Assembly: GCA_029204225.1 (NCBI GenBank)
Contig: CM055100.1
Coordinates: forward strand, 59,332,975 to 59,396,974
DNA: 64,000 bases
Direction of reading: 5' to 3'
Origin: Diphasiastrum complanatum
Lineage: Eukaryota > Streptophyta > Lycopodiopsida > Lycopodiales > Lycopodiaceae
Below are positions 43,160 to 53,917 of this stretch, one piece after another (within the stretch, counting starts at the first letter, position 1; every line of letters begins with the position of its first letter). The notes under the pieces are model-generated. The model saw nothing but the letters and a program-made list of their open reading frames with translations. It ran no database searches and was not told the origin of the DNA. Position numbers and translations under genes: made by a program.

Positions 43160-46100
43160 ATGGCCTCCTCATCCTCTGAAGACTCTGGCGCCAAACAGGT
43201 GATCCAGCGTGACATCCCCGAGGCCACGCAGATTTGGCCTCTACCCTCTAACACTTTGATCCAACCATGACTGCAGACAACCGGGCCCCTCCTTGAAGCA
43301 ATGGGTTTTTACTCGATGCTCTTCCATTCTGAGATTAACATGGGCCTCGCCCTTCACGCTTATGCCACCTGGGATGAGGACAAGGCTCGTTTCTACTTCC
43401 TGTACCAAGGTACCACGTACAAGGTCAGGATTAATGCCGACTCGATGATCATTGTTGGCATTATGTCCGGTGATCGTCAGCCCATCTCCCATCGCCACGC
43501 CAAAGGTCTGATCAAACCATTCGTCACCCAAACCACATCAGAAATCCCCATCCAGACTAACAATGGTTACTTGATAGAAGCTATCACAGAATCTGTTATT
43601 CAGGCAGCTGCGCATCTGTTGAATAACTTTCTGGTTATTTCAACATTTCGCAAGGACAGAATCCAGGCTACTGAGTCAGATAGTGAAATCCTTTCTGGAA
43701 TTCCCTAACCCCTCCATTGTGCCATACGATTGGCATAGCTTCCTTATTCGAGAACTAACAAACTCCATCAAACCCAACAACCGTGAGCAAATCGTAGCAG
43801 GCCCCATGTTGTGTAGCTTTGTCTGTGCACTTCTCGAGACAAAAGTGCACAGTTTCCAATGCTCATCCCTCTTGTCTACCCTTGTGCCACATACTAACCT
43901 TTACCCACCATCTCAATCATCTACCTCATCCCAACCTACAGTCATTAACACAACGGCCAGCAAACGAATGCGTGGTGCTGCCTCTACATCTACATCTCCA
44001 CCTGTTACCCGACGACGTGTCTGCACTGCCGCACTAACTACTCCATCAACCATCACCACTTCTTCTTCTGTACAACCCCCCACTCCAATTACTGTTGTCG
44101 CTACCTCTCTTCCTATTCCATCCACATCTGTTTCTATCTCCATCTCCGTTTCTTCTGTTGATACCACTCCTACTTCTCTTCCAGTGTCCGCTGTTCCATC
44201 CATCACCATCGCATCTTCCATTACTCCTACAACCACTGTTGCTCCTCTCACATTCAACCTTTCTGATTTGTAATTGTCCCCCGACACTATGGCATGGATG
44301 CAAGTTATCAATTTTTCACCCCCACGCCAGACACTTTCTGCTCCATCCTCACCTTCTTCCATACTCCACACCACCCTTCAGTTCTCCACTGTTCCTCCCA
44401 TCCTCTCGTTCGGACAAATCGTCCTTGTCTCTGTTTCCACAATTGTTCCTCACACCCCACCCACTTCGCCAAAGGTTGCCGAGGGCAGCCAACTACTGCC
44501 TGATGATGCATTTGTACAAATAGTTATTGTAGCATCATTGACCCTACCGCCCTAGATGGCATCAAGATAAATGAAAACCCGATCGAAGACAATGACGACG
44601 GAATTCCACAAGTCGTCGGGACTGATACAACACAAGCCCCTGCTAGTGCTAGTGTACCAGCTGCTCCCACGGATCTAACGGTGGCGTACCAAACCCTAGG
44701 AAAATACATCCTGGATGCGGTGGCAGCCAAAGCTATTCTAGAAAGTAAGGTACTACAGTTGGCAACAAGTAATACACAACTACGAGCAGACCTAACCAAG
44801 TTGCAGCAAGAGTTGATTTTGGCTCAGCAACATGAACAAGCAGGGCACCAAGAGATTGCCAAGTTGCAACAGAAGGAGGAGGGCCTAAACAAATATATTC
44901 AAAGCCTCTCCAAAGCACTGACGGAGGCCTCCACAAAGGTGCGGGAGTTTCAAACTGAAGTATCCCAACGGCTTGCCCCTATCCAGACGCAACTTACACT
45001 TTTGGAAACAGAGAACACGCGCCTGGGGACGGAGGTTAAAGCCTTACAAGATGAGAAGCTCGTCTGGTTAGCTCAATCTGCACCGGACACAAGGCCACTT
45101 TTTCAATCAGAGATGAATCTTCTATAGCGTCAGGTGCAAATTTATAGCCAAACCCTGAATAGCTACCAGACATAGTTCAATAAGTATCGGGCAAGCGCAA
45201 CACAAGAGCTCGCCTAGGCCAAACAAGACCTCAAGGGATGCCAGAAATACATGGAAATGAAGGCCCAGCCCTCCCCCGTGGTAATTCCACCGCCACCTAA
45301 TTTTGACGCTGCATAGGCTAGTACCAGCCAAGATCAGAGCCAGCAAGCAGCAGGGGGATTTCAACTAGATCAAGGGTCCGAAGGCCAAGACCAAGGGCAA
45401 ACAGATGCGGCCGCTGAGACGCGCGATCAGACCCAAGGTGCAACCACTAGCCAGGGCCAAGCAACATTATCCAGAGAGTCACGAATGATATCTGCCAGCC
45501 GGGCCTTCCAAAGACCGAAATTCATGGAGGAGAACATCAATGAATTTTTATCCAAATATCCTCACGAGTCATCAAGAGGCGGCTGACAGTTATCATTCTC
45601 AGCTCAGACCATCAAGGGAAAAGAACTGCAAGCCTTACCCGCCCTCCAACTACAACTGGAGTGGCGACAACAGTTATTTGAGAGAGACCCTGCAACTATC
45701 AGGGCTTACGTGACGAGTCCGCAACAGTTATAGGTGAATGCGCATTTTCTGCCATGTCCAAGAAGATCCAAATGGGTGGAATGCGGCACTCCTCTGGATG
45801 AGTTCACACTCAACAATTTCAACTGGCCAATCATCAAATCCGAATATGGGCGGACAATGGATGTAGATGCCAGAAGGGCTCTCTCCACATTCGTCAGCCA
45901 CTACATCAATTGCCCCGATCCCACAGTCCGCACAACAGCCACTTACACCGGGGACTTGGAATATTTAATGGGCATTGAAACAAAATGGGATAATTTCCTT
46001 CCCTCCATATTTTTTGATCCAAATACTCGCTTCCGACAAAGTCGAAGACCAACTGCCAATCGCTCGCGTATATTACCGAGCTGCATTTCTTGGCGATCCC

Positions 46101-46345
46101 TGGACGAAATGATTCCAAGCATGGGTGGATCAGGAATGGCTAACAGGAGTTCACAAGTCCTTCCACACGCCAAAGGACTCGAAGAAACTGGATCGTCTCA
46201 ACTGCATGGAAGACATTACGGGATATCTCATCCACCAGAAGCGGTCCAAGAGAACGCTCTACTAATTCAGCAGAGTGCCGAGGGACCGGACTACTTCAGG
46301 CCGTGGGTCCTGTTGGGGGTATTCCCAACAAAGTGTAAATAGATA
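43160..46345 (+). pseudogene. Gyp-2 extra 3' ORF, unknown function
   Basis: Starts MASSSSEDSGAKQVIQRDIP at 43160. After a TGA near 43267 the same frame continues LLEAMGFYSMLFHSEINMG. A frameshift near 43690 leads to IVPYDWHSFLIRELTNSIK and a Ser/Thr/Pro-rich low-complexity linker (43.9-44.5 kb). Another shift near 44525 leads to a coiled coil (44681-45127, with AYQTLGKYILDAVAAKAILE and LTLLETENTRLGTEVKALQD), a Gln/Ser-rich part, and a C-terminal domain (LNNFNWPIIKSEYGRTMDVD, then PWTKWFQAWVDQEWLTG after a further shift near 46030). At least four TAG stops sit where Gln is plausible. The layout (N-terminal module, low-complexity linker, coiled coil, aromatic C-terminus) parallels the Gyp-1 extra ORF; primary-sequence similarity is weak by eye. 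Function unknown. Confidence 0.6.
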
Positions 46346-47150
46346 AAATCCTCCAATAAAATGTGTTGCGAGGGCATGACATCTTGCGTGTATAAGCCCA
46401 TGGCCCAATGAGCACGCAATTGAAGTTGTAAATAAAATAAACTTGACTTGGGCCTTGTAATTAAAATAAAACTAGAGGCCCAATGTCATTTTTAAACTTA
46501 GAGATCACTTTTTAGAGTTGGGTCCAAATTAGGACTCACATGAATCTTGTGATTTCTAATGTACTTTTTGTGGACCCTTGGATCAAGTTGGGTCCAAGAT
46601 GAATGGTTAGGATCATTGTGAAAATTAGCCAATAAGATTGAGGGGCAAGGGCCTTTCCCATTTTATAAAAAGACACCATTTGTACACTATTTTCATGCTT
46701 AATGAGAAGGAGGAAACTCTACCATTTTTGGAAGAGAAGCATCCTCATTTGCTATTCACTACTTGCTATTGCTCTTGGTTGTGTTTTCTCTTGCTTTCTA
46801 TTTCCATGTTTATTGTTTGCCAATAGTGAATGTTTTTCCATTAGCAAGCATAAGGAGCATTTGAGCTAACCTCCACCCTCACTCTCTTTCTCTCTCTCTT
46901 TCTCTTCTCTTCTCAATCTCTTCTTCTCCATTCCTTCCCTTCAACCAAACTATGATGAATGATAGTGTAGAGGAGTAGAGTTAAAGAGGAGTAGTATAGC
47001 GGCGAGTAGAGCTAAGCGGCGAGTAGAGCTAAGGGAGAAAGTAGAAAATTAACTAAAAGTAGCATCTATGCATAGTTAGGCACCTATCCAGTGATCTAAC
47101 CTTTGTTGACAGGCGGAAGGGCTATACTATGAAAGATCTTCGACCCCACA
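46311..47150 (+). repeat. LTR-A, direct copy (840 bp)
   Basis: TGTTGGGGGTATTCCC to CTTCGACCCCACA. It has a TATA box TATAAAA at about 46664-46670. It lies where the Gyp-2 3' LTR should be, but I see no clean polypurine tract and no target duplication (GGTCC left, GATGT right). A 17-bp unit CGGCGAGTAGAGCTAAG is repeated near 47000-47035, absent from the inverted copy. Confidence 0.9.
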
Positions 47151-47815
47151 GATGTTTGATCAAGTTCTAGCATGATTATGCATTGCATTGTTGATCAAAT
47201 CTTACTAACCTTTGTTTTGTCAGCTGAACTTGTGGATCAAAAGCATATTTCAGGTTTATTGAAGATCAGAGACTGATAAGAAGCTATTTTGGATTGGATC
47301 ATAACACCTAATCATTTGTTGATTGTGAGGCTTGTGCATATTCAATACTAACAATGTTCTGTTCAATGTATTGTTGACAATCTCCACTTCTGTGGATGAA
47401 CACTCTCCTTAAGTGGATGAACCTTCTCCTTAAGTGGATGACAAATACTCTTTGAGTGATTTTGTATTTCTCCAAAAGGCTGAGCAAAGCTCCCACTTGG
47501 AAGAAAGATCCCCTTTTGGGTGAACAAATTGTCAACAATCTTTTGCATAAATTTTGGTGTACTTTGTTGAGCATGTAAGTAGCTCTCCTAATGTAATTTG
47601 ATTGGAGAATTTTCTAGAAGTTTTAACCATTATGCAAATGTGTTTTCAGGTTCTTAATAGGTTGAGGAACATTCTCATGTGAAGTGATCTTAGATCTACA
47701 TCTAAACACCAAGATTTGACAAGCTAGTGAAGCTAGTCTTGTGATTCACTAAGTGTGCTCTTTCATTCACCTCTAAAGCTTGTATTTATCACTTGCTAGA
47801 GTTTATAAAGCATCA
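47151..47815 (+). other. Cop-1b upstream non-coding part
   Basis: No gene. It contains three short repeats of AAGTGGATGA type (47390-47442). It may be degenerate Cop-1 leader or gag sequence, but I see no matching motif. Confidence 0.4.
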
Positions 47816-48711
47816 ATAAGATTGGTAGATCTTATGCAAAGTCTAAAGAACTTCCTTATGCTAGATCTAGGTTGAGATCCAATGAGCTTCTTGGAGATAG
47901 TTATTGTTGTGCTAACTTGGCAACTTTTGGTGAATCTATGATCAATGTTTTGGATCCATTGGATCTTGAAGATGGACTAGTGCTACCCACTAGTCAAATG
48001 GTGTCTGGTGGTGCTAAATTAGTATCATGTTTGAACTCTTCTACTCATAGATTTCCAAGTCTTGGTGGCTCTTCAATGGAACTACATGGCAAGTGCAAAA
48101 ATGAAAAAGGTAAGAAGAGAGCTAACTTCATCAATGGAGGTGATGAAAACTCTTCTTTGGAAATGGTTATTGCTAATGACTTATTTACTCATTTAAAAAG
48201 AGATGGTGTCACATGTATTCATAAAGAAAGTAGATCAAAAGGTTCTATCGTGAGACTTGGTGAGGAAGATCTCAAGTCAAAAGGGAGAGATGAATGTGAA
48301 GTGTTCAAAGTAGGATGTACTTTGAATGATGCTTTTGTGAATGATAGTGAGGGTTCATTATCATTACCTATATCATTGATTAGAAGTCCAGGTTTGACAA
48401 GAAAAAGTACTTCAATCATTATTATGTTGAAGGAACTATGTATTCTTTTCATGGCTTCTAATGTTCGAGACTCTTCCATTTCTTATGATGCAACTATCAA
48501 GAGGGAGATTGCTAACTTTTGTGGTGTGATCATCAAGAGGGATTATTGTGAAGGAAAGGGCAAAGGAAGAGTGAATCTTGGGAAGATTCAAGGCATGGAT
48601 CTTACATCTCTTCATCAACTCAAAGGTTGCTATGATTGTGGTGGAGTGTTCATGCATGATCAAGATGGCAAAAGGTTGGATGAAGAAGACTACATGGAGC
48701 AACTCAAGTGA
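47816..48711 (+). CDS. Cop-1 family middle ORF, unknown function
   Basis: An open frame beginning within NKIGRSYAKSKELPYARSR (first ATG of the long frame at 47872, MRSNELLGDSYCCANLATFG), about 280 codons. It is the best-preserved version of the region that follows protease in this family. Visible segments: SLGGSSMELHGKCKNEKGKK (compare VLHGKCKPAKGKEK in Cop-1), THLKRDGVTCIHKESRSKGS, EVFKVGCTLND, LHQLKGCYDCGGVFMHDQD (a CX2C pair, not a full zinc knuckle) and a charged C-terminus DEEDYMEQLK. It has no integrase motif although it occupies the integrase position. No known family recognised. Confidence 0.5.
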
Positions 48712-48829
48712 CAATTTCTCCAAGGCAAGGAAGATCTCATTGGTGAGCTCATTGAGGTTTGTTTTGAGCTCAAATGAGCTGGTTTGATTAGGTTGATACT
48801 CAACTTCATCTACTCTACTTCATGTTGGA

Positions 48830-49600
48830 TAGAATTGTAGAAATCTATCTTTTGGTTTATGATGGTGACATTGTTTTCACTAACTATAGTGAAAGGTTGA
48901 AATGAAGAAATGATGAGATCTTGTGGAATGTTAATCATGTGTTTGAGAGGGAGTATCTTCAGAGGTTCAGATCTGAAGATGTTTATAAATGCAAAGTCCT
49001 TGATGTTTTATTGGAAGATCAAGATGTTGATCTTGAATTGCTTCATCAACACCAAGAGGCAAGTAGCAATTGGAAGCTAGTCAAAAGCATCAAAGGGGAG
49101 CCACATGGGCAAAGCATTTTGGATATTTTTTTTACAGGTTCTTGAAGGTTTAAGTAATGTTTAATCTCATGTATGGACATTGTCATGTCAATGTGTTGGA
49201 ATTGTCAAAATGCAATGAAACTAGTTCCATAGTTTTGCATCCTTTGGATCTGGGAGATGGAATAGTTATCATTGCTGGTTCTTATGATTAAGTACATGCA
49301 TTCATTCAAATCTTGAAAGATATTGAAGTGGTCAATATGTTTACTTTTGAGCAAAGTTCAAGATCTAGCATCCTAATGTTGGCAAATTGTCGACAATGTA
49401 GGATCAAGGGTTGTATGCAAATCTTGTGGAGATGCTTCAAGTATTTCAAGTTCAGGTTTTCCTCATTCAAATGGAGCAGATAACACATCATTTTGGCATT
49501 CACCCACTCAAGGGCTTTCATGGATTGGAGATCTACAAAGGCAAGGTGGTGATGGAGGTTCATTCATGGAGATACATGGTGCATTCACTATGAGCATAGT
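48830..49600 (+). pseudogene. Cop-1b downstream ORF remnant
   Basis: Reads MLDRIVEIYLLVYDGDIVFT, a TGA, then VNHVFEREYLQRFRSEDVYK and NWKLVKSIKGEPHGQSILDI, ending at 49145. Further homology without an open frame runs to about 49600. It is the counterpart of the Cop-1 271-codon ORF, but the middle segment is shorter and the membrane-like C-terminus is broken. Confidence 0.6.
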
Positions 49601-49923
49601 GGAATGTGGAGGAGGCATGCAAACACTTGTTGGTTACTTTCACTTGCAACTTGTTTGTTGCTGTTTTACAAAGAATTCAAAGGTGGATACATGGAGGAAT
49701 CCTCTCATTATGATTCTATGTTCTTTTACATGTATCATGTTCACCATTCTATGTAAAATTGATGTAAGAAATAGTGAAGCATCCTATATGGACACTATTA
49801 TCTATATCAATTATGTTGTACTTCATATTTTACATATTAGAACACTTGAGAAGAGATCTATTATCATGGTGGAGATCATTCTTAGGTTGGAGCAAAGTAG
49901 TGTCGTAAAACTAGCAAGTTAAG

Positions 49924-49935
49924 TTGAAGAGGGAG
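49924..49935 (+). other. Cop-1b polypurine tract
   Basis: TTGAAGAGGGAG directly before TGTGAAAATTG, identical to the Cop-1 tract. Confidence 0.85.
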
Positions 49936-50590
49936 TGTGAAAATTGTCAACATTTCCTAGCTAGTTTGAGGCCTAAATTGGCAATTTTTGTACATAGTTT
50001 TGGATCTAACATTTCACACGTGTAAAAGAGGCCTAGATACTTTTAGTTTAGTATATATTTCATGTTGAAGAAGTCTCAAACTTCAGGACCTTCGAAATGA
50101 CACCAAAATCATGTTATTTGGACATATATACCAAAATTGGCTATTTTAGGCTATTGGTGTCCTAAATTTGGGTCCTAAGTTCTAGAGAGAGGAGAGAGAG
50201 TCATCTCTCTCACCGATATTAGGCTGAAACTCATGGAGAACAGGATGGAGAAACTTATTGTATTGTTGAGAGAGATCAATAGATCATTGTCATAGTTTCT
50301 TCCTCCATTGAGAGCATTGCTTTGTGTGTTGTCTTCAAGCTTTTGTGTATGATCTTAAGAGGTTTCCAAAAGTGGTAGACTACTATTGTAGGGCTGGTAT
50401 GCTGTTGTTTTTGGCTGCCATAAGTACCTTTTATTAGTTTCTTTTGTCTCTTGAATGATTTGTCAAGTTCATGTGTATCAAAGGTAGCATTAGGATGCTT
50501 TGCCATTTCTACCTTTTGTAGCTTGTTGTGCAAAGATCTTAGCCAAGTATTTTGGAAGTTTGGATCCATTCAAGATCCACTTTTTTCACA
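49936..50590 (+). repeat. Cop-1b 3' LTR (655 bp)
   Basis: TGTGAAAATTGTCAAC to CCACTTTTTTCACA. It carries TTTCACACGTGTAAAA at 50012-50027 and a TATA-like TATATATTTC at about 50053. The left end is well defined by the polypurine tract; the right end by TTTTCACA, a terminus shared with the Cop-3 LTR. Confidence 0.75.
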
Positions 50591-50831
50591 AGCCATAGTA
50601 TCCAACCGCATCCAACCGCACTTATTCGCCCTACGACTATCATCGACAACCTTCACCACAACACACGGACACCGTAAACCCGCGACTGACCGCACCAGAC
50701 CACAAATCACCACTAACCACAAACACTCGCAAGTAACATCAACCCATTGTAATCGTAAACCACACCAGACCGTAAACCGTAAACTGTAGGGACCGCAAAA
50801 AAAAAAACAAATTCAAAAACACCAGTACCCA
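50591..50831 (+). other. Gypsy leader before the second gag copy
   Basis: C/A-rich non-coding sequence with repeated AACCGC and CGTAAAC motifs and an 11-base A run, directly upstream of a gag ATG. It is cut on its left by the Cop-1b LTR, so Cop-1b is probably inserted in this leader. Confidence 0.5.
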
Positions 50832-52183
50832 ATGGACCAACAACAAGATCCAAAAATTCCAGACGATTATCCATATGAGGTCAAGTCCCCTATAGCTGAA
50901 CAAATCAGACGTCATAGGTTCTACCGAATGAGAGCCGAACTCCTAGAGACATCAACAAACTCATTCGAGAGACAAGCACCTGATAGAGCCGAGTCCTCAT
51001 GCGCACGACCCCATTTTTCTGGTGCTGAGCCCTCACAGGTCAAAACCAACCCTAATGGAGTTCCTGCTATCCACGGAGCTCATTTTGAAAGACGTACACC
51101 CAAGCTAGATCTACCAAAGTTTGACGATACTTTAGACCCTCAAATTTTTTTGCAAATCTTTGAGAATGCATGTGATGTGTATGGCGAAACATCTCCCGAT
51201 GCTATGGTCCAACTGTTTTCGATGACCATGATCGCTAAAGCACATGGTTGGTTTTTCAACCTTGATCGTGACAAAAAGACAGACTGGTCAATTATGAAAG
51301 AATCCTTTATCAAGCATTTTAAGCCCTTTCACTTGATCGAAAGCCCTTTTGTCAAATTGAGTAACATCAAGATGGCAAAGGATGAGCGCGTATGAGACTA
51401 TATCAAGCGTATCAAACGCCTCAAAAGTCAAGTACATGAACAGCCCTCCGAACAGATGCTCATCATCTGGTTTTAGTTGGCCTTTCAAGATGGATTAGAT
51501 GAGAGCTTAAATCCAATGATGAATATATGAGCCTCAAATTAGCTATGTATGATGCCATCAAGGAAGAAGACGAAGGATCAGATGTTGACAAATCCAGGGA
51601 AAGACGAGCACCACGTGCTCCTCTCCATGAGTCGAAGCCGATCGAGGATACCCGAGATCAGCTTTGGAAATCCCAGTTGGATTTGTTTAATAAGCAACAC
51701 CAACTATAGATGGAAAAACTCACCAACGAGTTTCAAGCTACCCTGAAGTCTATCCAAAGCAGTATGCCTGGTCAGTCAAACCCTGCACAGGTACCTTATA
51801 GACGAAAAATAATATGGTGCCCACACTGCCGGGCTACGCATCTTGTTGATGCTTGTCCTTCATATCCGCCTATCCAAACACATACAGTCCAACAATATGA
51901 AGAACAACCGTCACAATCTGGACATTCCTTGACTTATCATGAATACCCACCGGAAAGTCCAGAACCATTAGCCATACAAGATGGCTATGCCGTTATACAA
52001 GGGCCATTGCACACCAGATGTTTCATCTATGGTGAAACTGGCCACTTCATGTTTGATTGTCCAGTCAAGACCAAGTACCATGATGAGTGTCCCAACTGTA
52101 TCAGAAAACACAGTTTCAAAGACTGTCCGAAACAACCAACTACGATCCTACCTACCCATCATGTCAGTTATGAATCCCGATAG
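50832..52183 (+). pseudogene. gag: Second Gyp-2-type gag
   Basis: Starts MDQQQDPKIPDDYPYEVKSP and contains the gag core (LDPQIFLQIFENACDVYGET, AHGWFFNLDRDKKTDWSIMK, FIKHFKPFHLIESPFVKLSN), then stops at TGA 51393-51395. Frames continue as QVHEQPSEQMLIIW, LAMYDAIKEEDEGSDVDKSR and, after TAG 51707-51709 (CAG at 38842-38844 in Gyp-2), the zinc-knuckle part CFIYGETGHFMFDC and CPNCIRKHSFKDC. It complements the Gyp-2 copy, which lacks the N-terminal half. No pol follows. Confidence 0.85.
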
Positions 52184-53220
52184 GATCTTCACGACAACCA
52201 CACGAGCACTATAGCACCCTCCCGCTCAACCTGCTGCTCACTTGAGAAGTTTCTAGCAAACTTCTACAATACCACACAATACACCAGCTCCATAATGAAA
52301 AAAGACATTATGAAATGAGTCCTTGTCAAAAGAAAGTGAAACCGATATTCCATCATCTACTACAATGTCCAACCAAGAGCAACCTCCACAGGGAATTGAC
52401 AGTTTTTCTCCACTTCTACAACCTCAAATCTATTTGTCTTTCCACATGCTGATAAGTTTTCCAATGTGCCGATACACAATAATTCTCTGATTTGGAAATT
52501 CAGATAGAGATTCGGTTCTAAATCTCTTGTTCAGAGAGGTCCTCAGGACATAGTACCTCAACCACACCTGCATCTCAAGCTATATCTTACAACATCTGCT
52601 ATCAATGATAGTAGATTTTTGTGTCACCTACCCTGCCTTGTTTTGACAAGGGCATGTCAAAGTAAGTTTCATCAACTCTACAAAACAATGGCATATTGCA
52701 ACTGTCAAGGTAAATTATCAATGCTGATGAATGCAAGTTTTGTTCGACAAGTGCTATACAGTTCTCACTCTTTGTCACGTTTGTTTATTTCCTTATTTCT
52801 CTTCACCTATTTTGTGTGATTGATTTTTGCATGAGGAATAGCTACTGCACAAGAGTCTTCTATAGAGCATCTCCAAAACACATTTTCATTCATCTATCCA
52901 TCTTCAGATTCCCTTGTACAGAAGTTTAGAATTCTTGAAACATATGCAGAATCCATGTCGAATTAGAGTTGATTTCTGCATCTCATTACCATATTTATCT
53001 TCGAGTCAACTAAAGGAAGATTGAAACAAATTTAGTTAGAATTTGTTTCATCTTTACACCAGTCACATGTTCAACGTGTTTTCAACTATGTGTTCCACAT
53101 GCCGATTCAATCTTGAGCATGACCAGTTACCAGTACCAACATCTCCACCAACCGATTTTTTTGGGGGGGGGGGATAGAGTGGATCTGCTTGGATCCACTG
53201 GAGTAGTTACGTTGCCAACA
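52184..53220. other. No recognisable gene
   Basis: Sequence after the second gag where pol would be expected. No protease, RT or integrase motif is present in any frame. A run of 11 G (interrupted T-run context) lies at about 53163. Confidence 0.5.
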
Positions 53221-53790
53221 ACAATACCAACAAGATCGACAACCAAGGTCACAAACCCAAAGTCGACAATGACAAGGCTAAGAAGATAGATGGACAATCC
53301 AAAGCAACTTGATCAGAAGAAGTATCCTAGTCACGACGAAGATCCTTTAGAAAAGAAAAACACAGGCATTGGAAAATCAGTTTCCTTCTTCAATTGGCCT
53401 CTTGCCATACATCTGCATCCACTCTTATGCCTATCGTTCACGCATCTATCATTGTCACCACCACCCTTTCTTCCTTCTGTTTGTTTATCACCAGTTACTG
53501 TTCTTCCGAGAAATCCCCAGTTTTGATAGTCTTACCAAAGCAGTTGATAGATCATTGCAAATGTCCTGCGGAGACCAACTGCCACCTACAATGGATGATC
53601 AGCCAAACAAAGATCTAAGAAGCAGGCAAAGCAGCCAGAACAAATAAAGAGAAAGATCCAAGAAGTTGAGGAGGAAAGGACAAAACTTAAGCAACAGATG
53701 AGTCAGATCAACCTTCATCAAAAGAAACTCTCTGGAGAAATGATAGTTGAATCCCCTCGTATGAAGCCCAAAGAGATCCAAAAGTAATGG
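53221..53790 (+). other. Possible coiled-coil coding fragment
   Basis: A frame within 53631-53787 reads PEQIKRKIQEVEEERTKLKQ and then MSQINLHQKKLSGEMIVESP before a stop, with heptad-like Glu/Lys/Leu spacing. It might be the remains of an element's extra ORF, since both gypsy extra ORFs contain coiled coils, or of a captured host gene. No start or neighbouring exon was found. Confidence 0.25.
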
Positions 53791-53917
53791 GTCAAAAGAA
53801 AGAGCTGTAGAAAAAGAAAGATGAAAACAACCATGAACCTGCAAATAAAGTGAGCTCCTCACCCAGCAAGTAGTGGTCAAAGCTCGGCATTGCAAGGGTC
53901 CAAGGTTGCAACTGTAG

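Larger units (their letters stand above)
38559..46345 (+). mobile_element. Gyp-2: decayed Ty3/gypsy element with extra 3' ORF
   Basis: A plus-strand series of gag C-terminus, RT/RNase H, integrase, non-coding spacer and extra ORF, followed by LTR-A at 46311. The gag N-terminus and protease are missing: the zinc knuckles at 39.17-39.28 kb are separated from the start of the RT module by only about 150 bp. Many stops and frameshifts show it is old. The order and the non-chromodomain integrase are like Gyp-1, but the sequences are clearly different. Confidence 0.8.
47151..50590 (+). mobile_element. Cop-1b: second copy of the Cop-1 family, 5'-truncated
   Basis: A plus-strand internal region sharing, in the same order as Cop-1, the KIGRSYAKSKELPYARSR extension, KVGCTLN, FEREYLQRFRSED, the 3' untranslated segment and the TTGAAGAGGGAG tract, followed by an LTR (49936-50590). 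gag and the protease active site are absent, and no 5' LTR is seen after the LTR-A end at 47150. Its LTR differs from the Cop-1 LTR in sequence, so the internal region has been associated with two LTR types, or the LTRs have diverged strongly. Confidence 0.7.

Noticed and set aside
43683-44523. Ser/Thr/Pro-rich frames that resemble a secreted or cell-wall protein
   Set aside because: They are the low-complexity linker of the Gyp-2 extra ORF, read in two frames; no signal peptide start is present.
53155-53172. Run of G as a possible regulatory G-quadruplex
   Set aside because: A single G run cannot form an intramolecular quadruplex; it is more likely a replication-slippage tract or a sequencing-length uncertainty.
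53290-53647. Overlapping plus-strand frames with His/Pro/Ser-rich sequence
   Set aside because: Three frames are open together over a C/T-rich stretch, which is a composition effect.
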